Source: Alternaria dauci (Eukaryota > Ascomycota > Dothideomycetes > Pleosporales > Pleosporaceae). Taken from it: a stretch of DNA of 64,000 bases. The notes under the pieces are model-generated. The model saw only the letters and a list, made by a program, of their open reading frames with translations, had not been told where the DNA came from and made no database searches. The stretch is taken from the NCBI RefSeq assembly GCF_042100115.1, contig NC_091274.1:1488001-1552000 (forward strand), read 5' to 3'. Shown here piece after piece: positions 42,501-54,737 of this stretch. Position 1 is the first letter of the stretch. Each line of letters starts with the position of its first letter. The position numbers were made by a program, and so were the translations under genes.

Positions 42501-45500
42501 ATCGATATAACTGAAGTTAACAAGGAGAGTGACAAAAGTCCCATGTTCCTACCCTCACTCCCGTGTTATCAATTTGAAGACAAGAAAAAATATTGGCTCG
42601 AAGGCCGAACGAGCATTCAGTACCGTCAAACACAGTTCGTGCATCATGAGCTTCTTGGCTCGCGCACACCCGACTGGAACGAGCACGAAGCACGTTGGAC
42701 AAACCGTATCCTTCTAGACCAATCCCCGTACCTTCATGATCATCAGATCAACGGTCTTTGCCTCATGCCTGCTGCGGGAATGCTTACGATGGCCATCGAA
42801 GCTACGCGCCAGTACTATGGTCATCGAGCCGAAAATGTGTCAGGCTACAAGCTCAAAGACGTCACATTCACTAAAGCCATGACACTTTCGGCAGACGCTC
42901 GTGGTACCGAGATACAGCTCACATTGCGGCCAGCGGCAGTCGAATCACGTGATGTGCAGCCAGGTAGCTTATGGAACCAGTTCTCCCTCTTCGTACACGA
43001 AGATGGCGGATGGCACCTTTGCTGTAAAGGATATGTTGCGATCGAATACGATGATCGTCGTGAGAGTTCTGGAGAGCTTGCCGAATCCGCGACGGCAATG
43101 GAAGAGAAGAAACAGGCGTTCCTTGCAGCTTCGCAGGAATGCCGTATTGCTATCGATAGTGCTGACATCTACGGTGCTTTCGGTCAAGCTGGTCTCACGT
43201 ACGGTCCAACGTTCAAGGGAATGCGCAATGTCAAATGGGATCAGCGCAACCAGGCTACAGGTACGATTGGCCTCCGGGATTGGCAGAGGCATGCGAAATT
43301 CAGCTACAGCGACCCGCATTTTATTCATCCGGCTGCATTGGACACTATTCTCCAAACGACATTTCCAGCCTACTCAATATACGCTAAAGACTCATCAGCT
43401 ACCACAGTGCCGACGGGCTTCAGCAATGCCTGGTTCTCTGTAAAGTTGATGCGCGATCCATCCGACCCGCAGGATGTGGTCGTGCATGCGAAGGTTGCTG
43501 GACGTGGTTTCCGCAACAAGCTCTTCTCCATCACTGCAGCGTTTGCCAATACCCAGGAACTTTGCTTCTACGGCGATTTAGAGACTTCTACCATCGGCCG
43601 CAACAGCCCATCGACCGACAAAGAAGAAGTGCCTCGGAGCTTGTACCGAATTGACTGGCAGCCGGCCGAGTTCCATCGTCTCACGCCTGTGTCACCTCAG
43701 CCGGTGTTGTCCAAATCCTGTATTCACATTATCTATGACGACTTAGAGCCATCGCAGTCAGAGTTGATGCAAGCACTTCGACGAACAATGTCAGCGCAAG
43801 ATGACTTCGGCGTATCTCTAGTCACATGGAGCTCTATCTCCCAACATGGGCTCGACAAGGCTACCTGCGTGTTTCTCCCTGGCCTGGACGGAAACTTACT
43901 TCGACGCATGCAAGAAGACGAGCTCGCAAACATCAGGAGTCTTCTGTTGAAAGCTAATACTCTCATATGGACCACATTCCAACACCAAACCATTGACCAA
44001 AGCCCTACGGAAGGTCTGGTCTCGGGATTGGTACGTACGCTGGCAACCGAATCTGAGGACTACCGGCTCGTGAGCATTAGCCTTAATCCTGAGACTGGGC
44101 TTGACACTCTTGCTACCAACATCACCAAAGTTGCTACCGCGCTATTGGAAACGCAAGCTGACCCAGAAGACGAGTACTGTGAGATAGATGGCCGTCTGTG
44201 CACTCCGCGTGTGGTTGACGACGCGGAGCTTACCGTCCAAGCGCTATCCGCTAAAGCTACTGCGGTTTCCATTACCAAGCCTTGGAGCGAACTTGACAGC
44301 CCGAAGCTGACCATTGGTGCCGCAGGCATCCTCAAAACACTGCATTATGAGCAAACTTCTATCCGAATGGATGAGCTTGCGTCAGATGACGTTGTCATTC
44401 AGGTCAAGGCAGTCGGTCTCAATACGCGGGACGCCCTGGTAGCCCTTGGTCAGGTTCACGATGAAACGTTTGGAAGTGAGATTGCTGGAGTTGTGGTAAA
44501 CACTGGATCATCGCATGACGCAGACTTTCAAATTGGCGATCGCGTCTTCGGCGTCACACGAGGTGGAGTCGCGCAACTTGCTCGCTGTAAAGCTTCACAA
44601 CTACAGAGAGTCCCAGACAGGATGAGCTTTTGCGAGGCCGCAGCCTATCCCGTGGCTTTCTGCACTGCCTATTATGTTTTGACACAATATTGTGGCATGA
44701 ATAGCGGCGACTCAATCCTGGTTCACGACGCTGCTAGTGTGTTGGGTCAAGCTATTATTAAAATCGCCGCTGTTCACGGGTATACAAGGATCTTTGCAAC
44801 AGTAAACTCGGCTGACGGAGCTTGTTTCCTGGAAAACTCTCTACGCGTACCGAAATCCAACATATTCTCGACCGACAGCCTCGATTTTCAACACGGTATC
44901 AGTCGTATGACGAACGGTGAAGGCGTCGCGGTTGTAGTGGGCTCTGAAGACCATTTACAAGATTCTTGGCCGTGTATCGCTCCCTTTGGACGTTTTGTTG
45001 GAGTTGGGGAGAAGGATGTTTTCCACTCCACCGCCAATGGCTCAAAGGAAATTGTGCTTCCACCTACGACGAAAAACATCGCTTTCGTCAGCGTCGGTTT
45101 CCAAGACTTAGCCGAGAGCCACATGTTCAAGGATATCTTCAAGCGTGTATTAATGCTTATAGAAGATGACCGGGTCACCATGGCTCTACCTCCGACCGTG
45201 TTCAAGCAGAGCGAGATTGAGACTGCTTTCCGGCGGCTTACAGACGTGGAGGTGGTTGAAAAGGTAGTAATCGAGATGGATAGTGATGAGGTTGTTGCGA
45301 TGGAACCTGCCCAGAACTCCACGAAGCCCCTTTTCCGCCCAGATGCCAGCTACCTTATCGCTGGTGCGTTTGGGGGTATAGGTCAGAGCATTGCTAGGTG
45401 GATGGTACAGCATGGAGCTAAGCATCTCATCTTACCATCGCGATCACCAGTTGAGGGCACTGGATCAGAGCGTGATCACTTCGTACAGGAACTGAAGACC

Positions 45501-46478
45501 CAAGGCGCAGCGGTATATGCTCCGGTGTGCGACATCGCCGATCACGATCAGCTTAGAAAGATGCTTGTGTCCTCTTCTCATCTCCCGGCAGTCAAGGGAT
45601 GCATCCAAGCAGCAATGGTAATGCGAGATTCGTCCTTTGCGAAGATGACGACCGAACAGTGGCACCAGTCGCTCGCGCCCAAGGTAGACGGCTCCTGGAA
45701 CCTACACAAACTCCTTCCGCCTGGTCTCGATTTCTTCATCATGATGTCATCCTCGACTGGCATTATGGGCTCATTTGGTCAATCGAACTACACCGTCGGA
45801 AACACATACCAAGACACACTAGCAGCACATCGAATGCGCCACGGCCAGCGTGCTCACTCTCTCGCGCTCAGCATGGTCACAGGCGTCGGCTACGTTGCCC
45901 AGAACGACCAAGTACAAGCTCTACTCCGCGTACGTGGCATGCTAGAGGAAGTGCCCATGGAAGACATCTACAACCTTCTCCGGTTCTGCTGCGACCCGGA
46001 TCGAGTTGACAATAGCACGGTCGGTTCTCAGATCATCACACCCTTGACTCTGCCGGCTGATCTTCGCGCAATGGGTATCGTTGCACCTCTCGGAAGTACG
46101 CGGCCGATCTACCACTACCTGGACACACTCCCTTCACGATTCTCCTCCGACACCGCGTCCGCCGAAGCCAAAAACCGCCCTTCGTACAAGCTTTCCGAAG
46201 CTACTTCGCTAGTTCAAGCTACGGATATCGTGGTGGAAGCTATACAAACTCAGTTATCCAGTCTTCTCGTCGTTAGCAAAGATGACATTGACTCTCAAAG
46301 AGCAATCTATCGGTACGGCGTAGACTCTTTGGTAGCGGTGGAGATGCGCAATTGGTTTTCAAAGGCTATCGGAGCGGATGTTGGGACTGCGGACATTATG
46401 AGCGATATTAGTATCTGGTTGTTGGCGGTCAAGGTTGCGGGGAAGAGTAAGTTTGTTAGGGATGAGCTGAAGGAGTAG
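39592..46478 (+). CDS. Highly reducing type I polyketide synthase, KS-AT-DH-ER-KR-ACP
   Basis: Exons 39592..39964, 40016..40287 and 40341..46478 give 2260 aa; introns are 51 and 53 nt. KS: catalytic Cys194 in DTACSGGLV, His329 in EAHGTGTPVG and His368 in SNMGHPEG. AT: Ser689 in GHSSGE. DH: His1016 in HQINGLCLMP and Asp1216 in HPAALDTI. No methyltransferase core follows; a linker leads to an ER domain (about residues 1544-1862). KR: AGAFGGIGQ near residue 1890 and catalytic Tyr2032. ACP: Ser2211 in GVDSLVAVE. No terminal release domain, as usual for this class. It should build a reduced, unmethylated polyketide chain; the product is unknown. Oddities: the KS has Gly-Gly after the catalytic CysSer where SerSer is usual, and the ER nucleotide motif is DAASVLGQA. 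No tailoring genes are adjacent. Confidence 0.93.
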
Positions 46479-47267
46479 GACTGTGCACAAGAAGCAGAGC
46501 TGTCCGATACGGGGTTGACCACGTTCAAACAAGAACATGAATAGTCTTTGTTTTTCCTCGAGAAGACGAGTCATGTGACCAGATTTCGAATATAAAAAAA
46601 GAACTAAATAGCCTGCTCGATTCTGCATGTTGAAATTATAGTAGATGATTATAGAGCTTCGTGGAATCTGCTTCAGCGGCTATGAAGTTAGAAACTTAAT
46701 TAGCCGTCTCTATGGACACTGATCTCCCCCCGTGAATTACGTGCGAACATTTGCGGACTTAAAGAAAAATGCGCAAAAGGTTGATTCGGCAAAGTAGACT
46801 GCAAAAGTCGGTAGATTGACTGTGTAGAGGAGGTTATGTATTGCAAAGACGACGAGGGTTGCGCGATCAATTTCACAGCACGAGCCGTCAGACTATATGC
46901 AAGCGGCATCGTTGCAGATTAACGTGAACTAGTCATCATGGCAGTCACTCGAAATTCCATGCGCGTGCCATGCTGTCGCGTAGACAAAGGACCCGCTGTC
47001 AGTGTCCTCGAGACCACTCGGGACATGATATTATGCTGGAGATCAAACTCAGGTCAGCTCTGCTTTACCACTCAAAAGACGATGTCAAGAGAAGAAGGCA
47101 CGGTAAAATACTTGGTAGCGGTGTGCAATGAGTACACGGGTGACAAGGTCTGTTGTCAAAAGTCGAGTGCACATCGTTCGTCTTTGGGATAAAAGGTCGC
47201 AAGTCTGTGACTTTGGTGATGCATATTGTGGCATGCTGATTACCTCTTGTAGTCATGGTCTACTACG
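46479..47267. other. Intergenic; one doubtful 84-aa ORF
   Basis: In 789 nt, an ATG-started + strand frame (46938..47192) encodes a cysteine-containing peptide without a signal sequence; there is no support for it being real. The left part is the synthase 3' region. Confidence 0.35.
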
Positions 47268-48431
47268 CTATCGCAACAGCGCTTCTTGCTCTTCTTTGGA
47301 GATACCAAAGAGGTACAGCACATCCATCATGCTCTTTGAGTTGAGGCGAGCAGGAGCTTGCATCTGCACCTTTGGCTTTGCGTGGAAGGCAACGCCCAGA
47401 CCAGCGATACCCATCATGGGAAGGTCGTTTGCGCCGTCACCGACGCATACAACTTGGTCGAGAAGGATGTCTTCTTTTTCGGCAATTTCGAGGACGTGTT
47501 GGCGTTTCTTCTGGGCATGGACGATCTCGCCAGTCAGTTCGCCAGTAAGCGTGGCTCCGTCATCAGAAACAACGAGATGGTTGGCAAAGGCATAGTCGAG
47601 GCCAAGTTGCTGCCCCATCCAGCCCGTCAGCGGGGTGAAGCCTCCACTGAGAACGGCAGTCTTGAAGCCCAGTCGCTTCAGGGCGGTGATGAGCTCTCTG
47701 ACGCCCTCGTTCAGTGTGATGCGCGGCTTCAACGTCTCGAAGACACTGCTGGGCACGCCCTTGAGCAGCTTGCATCGTGCGCGCAGGCTGGCCTCAAAGT
47801 CCAGTTCGCCGTTCATGGCGGCAGCGGTAATGGCTGATACCTCCTTCTCGACACCAATCAGCGAGGCGATTTCGTCAATGACCTCCTGCTGTATCAGGGT
47901 GCTGTCCATGTCGAACACAGCCAGCCTCTTGTACCGACGGTGGACCGTGTCTGCCTGGAAGACGCATTCGGTGTTCCATTTGCGCTCGAAGCGCGATATA
48001 GCCTCATGCCTCCGCAGTGTCTCGAGCGCAATGGGCGAAGCGCTGGGCAAGGGAAACGTGACCTCGGCTACCCTGCAGAGTTTGCTGGCTTCGAGCCTCC
48101 TGCTTGTGATGGTGTCCTGTTCCAAACCGGGGATGGTGGCGGCGAGGGTGGCGCAGAAATCGGTGAGACAGCTCTGGCTGATGTAGCTTCCGTAGAGGTT
48201 GTCGAGAGCGTTAGGCCCAGGTGTGGGCGGCTCGAGCGGGTAGTCAGCGAGGTCCTCGGTAGGCACGACGCCATCTTTTAACGACTCGAGCGAGGCGGAT
48301 GGGATGGGGTCGTTGGGAGTGCGTGGCGACAGGTCTGCATGCTGGAACAGGTTTGGCGTGTCGGCCTTGTAGAAGAGCGTGGCGACGAGGTGCGTGGCCG
48401 CGACATCGAGGGCGGGGGGCTTGGTTGTCAT
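47268..48431 (-). CDS. SER2: Phosphoserine phosphatase
   Basis: Single exon, 387 aa. The HAD catalytic motifs are complete: FDMDST with nucleophile Asp174 and general acid Asp176, Ser262 in LSGGFTP, the Lys region (AQKKRQHV), and GDGANDLPMM with Asp332 and Asp336. The roughly 165-residue N-terminal extension is typical of fungal SerB/Ser2 proteins and may hold a divergent regulatory domain. It catalyses the last step of serine synthesis, O-phospho-L-serine to L-serine. The gene is complete and diverges from the SDR gene across 205 nt. Confidence 0.93.
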   Translation of the reverse strand: MTTKPPALDVAATHLVATLFYKADTPNLFQHADLSPRTPNDPIPSASLESLKDGVVPTEDLADYPLEPPTPGPNALDNLYGSYISQSCLTDFCATLAATIPGLEQDTITSRRLEASKLCRVAEVTFPLPSASPIALETLRRHEAISRFERKWNTECVFQADTVHRRYKRLAVFDMDSTLIQQEVIDEIASLIGVEKEVSAITAAAMNGELDFEASLRARCKLLKGVPSSVFETLKPRITLNEGVRELITALKRLGFKTAVLSGGFTPLTGWMGQQLGLDYAFANHLVVSDDGATLTGELTGEIVHAQKKRQHVLEIAEKEDILLDQVVCVGDGANDLPMMGIAGLGVAFHAKPKVQMQAPARLNSKSMMDVLYLFGISKEEQEALLR

Positions 48432-48636
48432 GATGCCAAGAGTCGCGAACAGGATGGGGGGTGTTGCATGCGGCTGGAAATTTACACAGGCGGTAGACTA
48501 ACTTAGCGCCTCCTATAGTGGTGCGGTAAGCAGTCTTACACCCCACAGCAACATGAGAACATAAGAGGCTTACCACACCCCACCCCTCACTCCGTACAGT
48601 AGTAGTACTCGCTCCACACACCTTCAAGACACAGCC
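48432..48636. promoter_or_regulatory. Shared divergent promoter (SER2 and SDR)
   Basis: Only 205 nt separate the two opposing ATGs; both core promoters must lie here. No TATA box is obvious. Confidence 0.5.
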
Positions 48637-49731
48637 ATGGACGACTACAAGCCACAGAAGCCAAACATTGTCCAATCTCCCCCCATCGACATCACCATCC
48701 CCTATGATGCAGCCTGGGTCAAGGACAAGGTCATACTCATCACCGGAGGAGCGAGTGGCTTCGGCGCGGGCTTCGTACGGCAATGGGTGGCGGGCGGTGC
48801 AACAGTCATTGTGGGAGACATCAACGTGCAAAAGGGAGATGCCCTGTGTCGTGACATCAACAAGGACAGCAAGAATGGCGGCTCGGCCCACTTTGTACAC
48901 TGCGACGTGACAGACTGGCAGTCGCAGGTCAACCTCTTCAAGGAAGCAGTCAGCAAGAGCCCGCATGGAGGAATTGACTGCGTCGTCGCAAATGCCGGCA
49001 TAGCAGGCCGCGACGTCCTACAAGAAGGTGCCAACCTTGATGCGCCCGAGCCACCTCCGCCCGCCTTCAAAATCATGGACGTGAACCTTACCGGTGTGCT
49101 CTACACTACTCACCTTGCCTGTTTCTGGCTCCCCAAGAACCCAGGTTCTTCACCCTGCAGCTTGAACTCGGAGCCTTCGACCGGATCCCCCCGCGACCGC
49201 CATATACTATTGCTAGGCTCCATCGCCTCTCTTGCACCCATTGCGATACAGCCCCAGTACTGTGCTGCAAAGCATGCAGTCCTCGGTCTCTTCAGGAGCC
49301 TGAGGGTTACTAGCGGCCTTCAAGGCATACGTGTGAATCTTCTTTGTCCGTATTTCATCGACACGCCCATTGTCACGGCTGGTGCGCGCTTCATACTTGC
49401 AGGAGGCGCGCTGGGCAAGGTCGAAGATGTAGTCGATGCAGGTACTCGCTTTGTTGCTGATTCGCGCATACTTGGTAGGGCCCTTGTTGTTGGTCCCAAG
49501 ATGCACGTCCGTCAAAAAGGTAATGGCGAGTGGGAGCTCGTCACTCGTGGCGCTCCAGACAGTATCGAGACGGCAGTTTTCGAGCCTTACGCCGATGATT
49601 GGGAAGATCAGGACCAATGGAACCGTACCTTTGTCAAGATTTTGAACATGGTTCAGGCTGGAAGAGGCTGGGCTGGATGGGCCCAGGACATTGTCAAAGC
49701 ATCGCTGTACAGTCTGGGACTCGGGCGATGA
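48637..49731 (+). CDS. Short-chain dehydrogenase/reductase (SDR)
   Basis: Single exon, 364 aa. The classical SDR order is visible: the cofactor-binding TGGASGFG at about residues 36-43, Asp61 at the end of beta-2 (VIVGDINVQ, suggesting NAD(H)), the NAG motif at about 119-121, catalytic Ser195, and Tyr208-x3-Lys212 in YCAAKHA. It resembles the 15-hydroxyprostaglandin-dehydrogenase-like group of fungal SDRs. The C-terminal extension after residue 300, rich in Trp, is longer than the SDR core and probably contributes to substrate binding. The substrate is unknown. Confidence 0.9.
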   Translation: MDDYKPQKPNIVQSPPIDITIPYDAAWVKDKVILITGGASGFGAGFVRQWVAGGATVIVGDINVQKGDALCRDINKDSKNGGSAHFVHCDVTDWQSQVNLFKEAVSKSPHGGIDCVVANAGIAGRDVLQEGANLDAPEPPPPAFKIMDVNLTGVLYTTHLACFWLPKNPGSSPCSLNSEPSTGSPRDRHILLLGSIASLAPIAIQPQYCAAKHAVLGLFRSLRVTSGLQGIRVNLLCPYFIDTPIVTAGARFILAGGALGKVEDVVDAGTRFVADSRILGRALVVGPKMHVRQKGNGEWELVTRGAPDSIETAVFEPYADDWEDQDQWNRTFVKILNMVQAGRGWAGWAQDIVKASLYSLGLGR

Positions 49732-50857
49732 TGCCTCATCGGGCAGCCTGGCAGTCTACGGCTACGTCCAAGACACTGCTACTGTTACGGCTCGAATCGC
49801 CTTTGCTAAACTGATGGTCGACATGTATATATTACTCAGAAGCACCGGCATACTCAGTCTTTCATGTGTACCGCTACGAATATACCACCGGGGTTATAGT
49901 CAGGCACTATCGTCGTATCTCAACGATCTGAACGAACAATTTCTCTCAAAATGAGAGAATTCGCAAGTAAAAGGATGCACTATCGTCGTAAGACACCACG
50001 ATGCGTTGGCTTCGCCAGCAACAGACACCTTCTGACGCTAGAACTATTGTGCAATAGTGGCCAACCCATGGACGGATGCCAAACCCGTTCGCCACTAACT
50101 GCATTGGATCAGATCCTCAACCGAAAGTGTTTGCAGATCGACAACCGGCTGCTTCTAGAGGTCGACTATAACGCATTCGGACACCTTTGTATGACTTTGG
50201 ATGGCGAGGCGGATGAATCGGAACGCTACACACTTGGGCTTGCATCGTAGTGTCGCTATCGCTATGCAGCATGGGCTGTATGCATCGCAGCTGGAATGCT
50301 CTCGACACACGCACATTGCGGAGATGGTCAGGGTTGTGCTATTCACCGTGCTCTCGCGAATCTGGTGTACTCAGCGGCATGCGACGAGCGCCCGCATTGG
50401 ACAATGCCATGTTCCAGAATATGGTATTCGAATCCCTGTCGCCCAACCTCGGCAAACGCGTCGCCCAAGGAACGCCTAGGCACAATTTCCAGGTCGTTGA
50501 ATTAACCAGACCAAGTTAAATCCCGTAGCAAGGCCCGTAGGCTACGCATGATGTCATGCCGCGCTCTACCTGCTGTCCACCGGTTGGCCCTGATCGCCCG
50601 CTACACCGAGTCAACGCCATTCGCGCGTGTGGCCTTTCGCCTTTTACGCGCGCCCGTTGTCCACATCCAGACAGATTTGCCAACAGCTTTGTTGGCGCAT
50701 GTAGGCGAACCAAGGGCCGCGCGAGTCCCTTCAGGCCTAGGCGTCGCTCTTTCTGCGCTGTCACCATCATCGCTCCGTCACTGCCGCAAACACGAACCCA
50801 TCACTGGGATCCAGATCGGCTGACCCGCCGGACGCCGAACCTCTTCGCATAGCACCC
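49732..50857. other. Intergenic, 1.1 kb, no gene seen
   Basis: Several short overlapping frames, none protein-like. The right 300 nt is the likely leader of the glucosyltransferase gene. Confidence 0.5.
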
Positions 50858-53800
50858 ATGGCGGGCCCTACTCTTAGTCCCAAGGACGAGGGCATCGTCT
50901 CGCCCATTGGTATGATCATCGAAGAGCCGGCCTTTCCGAACATTCCTGGCCAAGAGCCCACCACACCCACGCCCACTCAAGACACTTCGACCGCAGACAT
51001 GGCTCAGAAAGATGGCGCATCGTCACCAGATCGTTCGACCGGAGCACCACAAGACGCTGCTGGGTCGACATCCAACACATCCACGTCGACGTCGCGTCCC
51101 GCCCAACAAAGATGGGCAACCGAGCGACCAAAGCCCTCTGTGAGGCACACGCTACTAGGAAGAACGCAGCAACCCCGCGAGGCAAGACCAGCAGCCCCCG
51201 AGAGAGCAGCGACAATCACCTTCGACCCCGATTCCGACTCCTCCGACTCTTCCGACGATGAGAACAAATATCCCCACAAGAGCCTCGGCCATGCCGGCAA
51301 CCTCACCAAGCAAGCGACACGCAAATCACGCGAAAGCCGGTCCGGGCCCTTTTCCCGCCTAAAAATCTCCAACGAACACTTCCACACAAAGTGCAGGGTT
51401 TCAAGAGCAGATGGCCGTCTCAAGCTGAGCATACTGGAGAAGAATTTCGGCAGTGGCTACATTGCAAAAGCCCTAGGTACAGCTTTCAAGAAGCATGGCA
51501 ACGATCAGGACCAAGGACCTGCGAGTTATGACGAGGTCGGAGCCACCAAGATCAAGCCAGAAGATGACGAGATGGAACATGACCCCTCAAGAAGAATCAA
51601 GCTCAATATTGTCATCATCATCATTGGGTCACGCGGTGACATTCAGCCCTTTATTCGCATAGGCAAAATTCTCAAGGAAGACTATGGGCACCGTGTTCGT
51701 CTGGCTACACACCCAGCGTTTAAGGACTTCGTGGAGAAGGATTCGGGTTTGGAGTTCTTCTCCGTTGGTGGCAACCCAGCCGAGCTGATGGCCTTCATGG
51801 TCAAGAACCCTGGTTTGATTCCGAATATCGATACTATCAAGGACGGCGAGATTGGCCGACGAAGGAGCCAGATGTACGAGATGTTCCAAGGCATGTGGCG
51901 TGCTTGCATCAATGCGACCGACGATGAAACCGACAAAACGAACGCCAAGATGAGTAAGTTGTATGGTACAGCCTGCGCTACATTCTAGCTAACATGTCAC
52001 AGTGGGCGACAAGGCACCATTCGTCGCTGATGCTATTATTGCAAATCCGCCAAGCTTCGCCCCAACTCACATCGCCGAGAAGCTCGGTATACCGCTACAC
52101 ATGATGTTCACGTAAGTTCCTGTCACCTGAAATCTCAATCCAGTGCTAAAATACCAAAGCTTCCCTTACACACCCACAACCCAGTTCCCTCATCCACTTG
52201 CAAACATCAAGGCCAGTAATGTCGAAGCGACCTACAGTAATTTCATGTCATACCCACTCGTCGAGACGATGATGTGGCAAGGGCTTGGTGATCTCATCAA
52301 CCGATTTCGTACCCAGGTCTTGCATCTCGAGGTAGTTAGCAGGATATGGGCGCCAGGTCAACTCTATCGGCTCAAAGTACCCTATACATACATGTGGTCA
52401 CCAGCTCTCATCCCGAAGCCCAAGGATTGGGGCCCAGAGATTGACATCTCTGGTTTTGTCTTCCTTGATCTAGCTTCGTCATTTACACCACCAGATGAGC
52501 TGAAGAAGTTTCTGGACGACGGACCTCCTCCAGTCTATATTGGATTTGGCTCCATCGTCGTAGACGATCCAGATCAGTTCACAAACCTCATATTTGAAGC
52601 TGTAAAATCTGTCGGCTGCCGTGCCCTTGTTTCCAAAGGCTGGGGCGGATTTGGCTCCAACGCTGACTGTCCGGAAAATGTCTTCATGCTGGACAACACA
52701 CCCCACGACTGGCTTTTCCCGAAATGCGCTGCTGTGGTGCATCACGGAGGCGCCGGAACAACCGCCATCGGTCTCAAGTGCGCTATACCTACAATGATTG
52801 TGCCCTTCTTCGGCGACCAGCCGTTCTGGGGTGCAATGGTCAGCAAGGCAAAGGCCGGAGCTCACGATTGTATACCGTACAAAAAGCTTAGCGCTGAACG
52901 ACTAGCAGAGGGCATCAAGCAATGTCTCACTGACGAAGCTAAAGTGAATGTGAAGAAGATTGCCGAGAGCATCGAGAAGGAAGGAGATGGTGCGCTTAAT
53001 GCCGTACGCTCATTCCATAGATCACTGCCTCTCCATGGACAAGGCAGCATGCGTTGCGACTTCCTCGACAACCGCGCTGCGGCGTGGAAGATCAAGAACA
53101 CGGATATCAAGCTCTCTGTGCTCGCAGCTGAGATACTTGTCGAGAAGAGGAAGCTCAAATGGGGCGATCTGCGACTTATTCGACACTACGAATGGAATGA
53201 CTTTGGCGGTCCAGGAGAGCCTATCACGGGTGTTTGGGGCAGCCTAATGACATCTCTTTCCGATGCTGCTGCAGGCGTAGGTGGTATGCCTGTAGAGATG
53301 GGGAAGAGCATCAGGAAACGGGAGAAGCTAAGAGAGAAGAAGCACAGACATCAACAGCGTCACGAGCAGAAAAAGGCTGCACTAGCGAAGGCGAACGTAG
53401 ACACGCCAAATGGAGCTGAGATTACGAATCAGAAGCAGGACAGCCAGCATACAGATCGACCACAGGCGAGTCGCAACGAATCAACACTGTCTAAAATCAC
53501 AGAACCAGACGAAGAATTGGCTGCAGAGCTCAGCCGCGAAGCCGTGTTCGGCTTCAGGAAAACAGGGCACGCTATCGCCAAATTACCCATGAACCTGACG
53601 CTTGCTATCACTCAGGGCTTCCACAATGCTCCACGCTTGTACGGGGACGAAACAGTGCGCCGTCCACCACGAGTGACTGGCTTCCACTCTGGCACACGTG
53701 CTGGTCGCGACGAGCTTGTTTTTGGCGTCATGGATGGCGTTTCGGGTCTTGTCACCCAGCCTTACAATGGCGCGAAGAAGGACGGGGTCATGGGCGCAGT

Positions 53801-54737
53801 TCGAGGCGTCGGCTTCGGCATTGGCGGCTTCGTACTCAAGGATATCGCAGCTCTTTTTGGCCCTTTGGCATACACGATGAAGGGGCTTGACGCAGAATAC
53901 ATGAAGCGGTACCAACCCACTAGTTATTTACGCCGTGCCCGCATTGCTGAAGGACAAAAAGAGCTGGCGATGCTGGAATCGAAAGCTCAGGTCCCGGTCA
54001 TACCAGAAGCTCAACGAGGGGCCAATAGAACATCTGAGAAGAAGGAATCTGTGGAAGAGAACGTGACCATCCGCTGGAAGGCTCTACAGAAGACGATTGC
54101 GGAAGAGAAGAAGCAGCACAAAAACGGCATCATTGGGTCGCTTACAGGTCGAGGTGACCATAAAGAAGGTCAAGGAGTCGGGCGTAAGAGCACAGAAGTC
54201 GCTAGGAAAGATGGGAGGCGATCATACTCAAAAGGAAGACCAAATAGCCACACGCTCAACGGCAAGCCAGACAGAGTCCGTTCAGAGGACCAGGCCAAAG
54301 TCATGGACCCTGGAAAGGCACGAAGAAGTGTAGATGGTAATGCGAGAGGTGGGGGCATGCACAGGATGAGCACTGCTCCTACTACCTCGCTAGAGCATGG
54401 GGAGCACGTCGAAAGAGAGGAACTCCAGCTTCCATCCAAACACCAGGCGACTGGTGATGCTGTGCTACAGGGCAACAATTCTCACTCGCTTGACGCGGCC
54501 CTTTTGGATGACAATGTGAAGAACAAGTCAGATCCTGAGCTTGCTAGCCCAATTGACAAGGCTAACAACTTGTTACCTGCAGATCCAAAGGGCGCATTGG
54601 ATGTTCCGCATCGTCCTTCCGCAGATGGGTCCGAGGAAACTAGGATCGGTATTGATCCCACCGACTGGGCAGTTGTAGAACAGAAGACTGGAGCGCTGAA
54701 CTTGGGCGATGAGCCGCCTAGGGCGGTTGGTGTATAA
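50858..54737 (+). CDS. UGT80-type (sterol-glucosyltransferase-like) protein with C-terminal extension
   Basis: Exons 50858..51953, 52003..52111 and 52160..54737 give 1260 aa; introns are 49 and 48 nt. After about 245 disordered N-terminal residues, the GT28-type N-terminal domain begins with [20 protein letters not shown] (about residue 256). The acceptor side has [19 protein letters not shown]. The nucleotide-sugar-binding domain has VYIGFGSIV and, near residue 596, [17 protein letters not shown] with FFGDQPFWG, the signature of sterol 3-beta-glucosyltransferases. No GRAM or PH domain is visible, unlike Atg26. After a Lys/Gln-rich coiled region, residues about 876-982 ([37 protein letters not shown]) resemble the C-terminal repeats of Vps13/Atg2-like lipid-transfer proteins. 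The last 280 residues are disordered. It probably glucosylates a sterol or lipid at a membrane. Confidence 0.87.

Noticed and set aside
39592..49731. Phosphoserine phosphatase and SDR as members of a polyketide cluster
   Set aside because: Ser2 is primary metabolism. The SDR shares its promoter with SER2 rather than facing the synthase, and no other cluster-type gene lies between.
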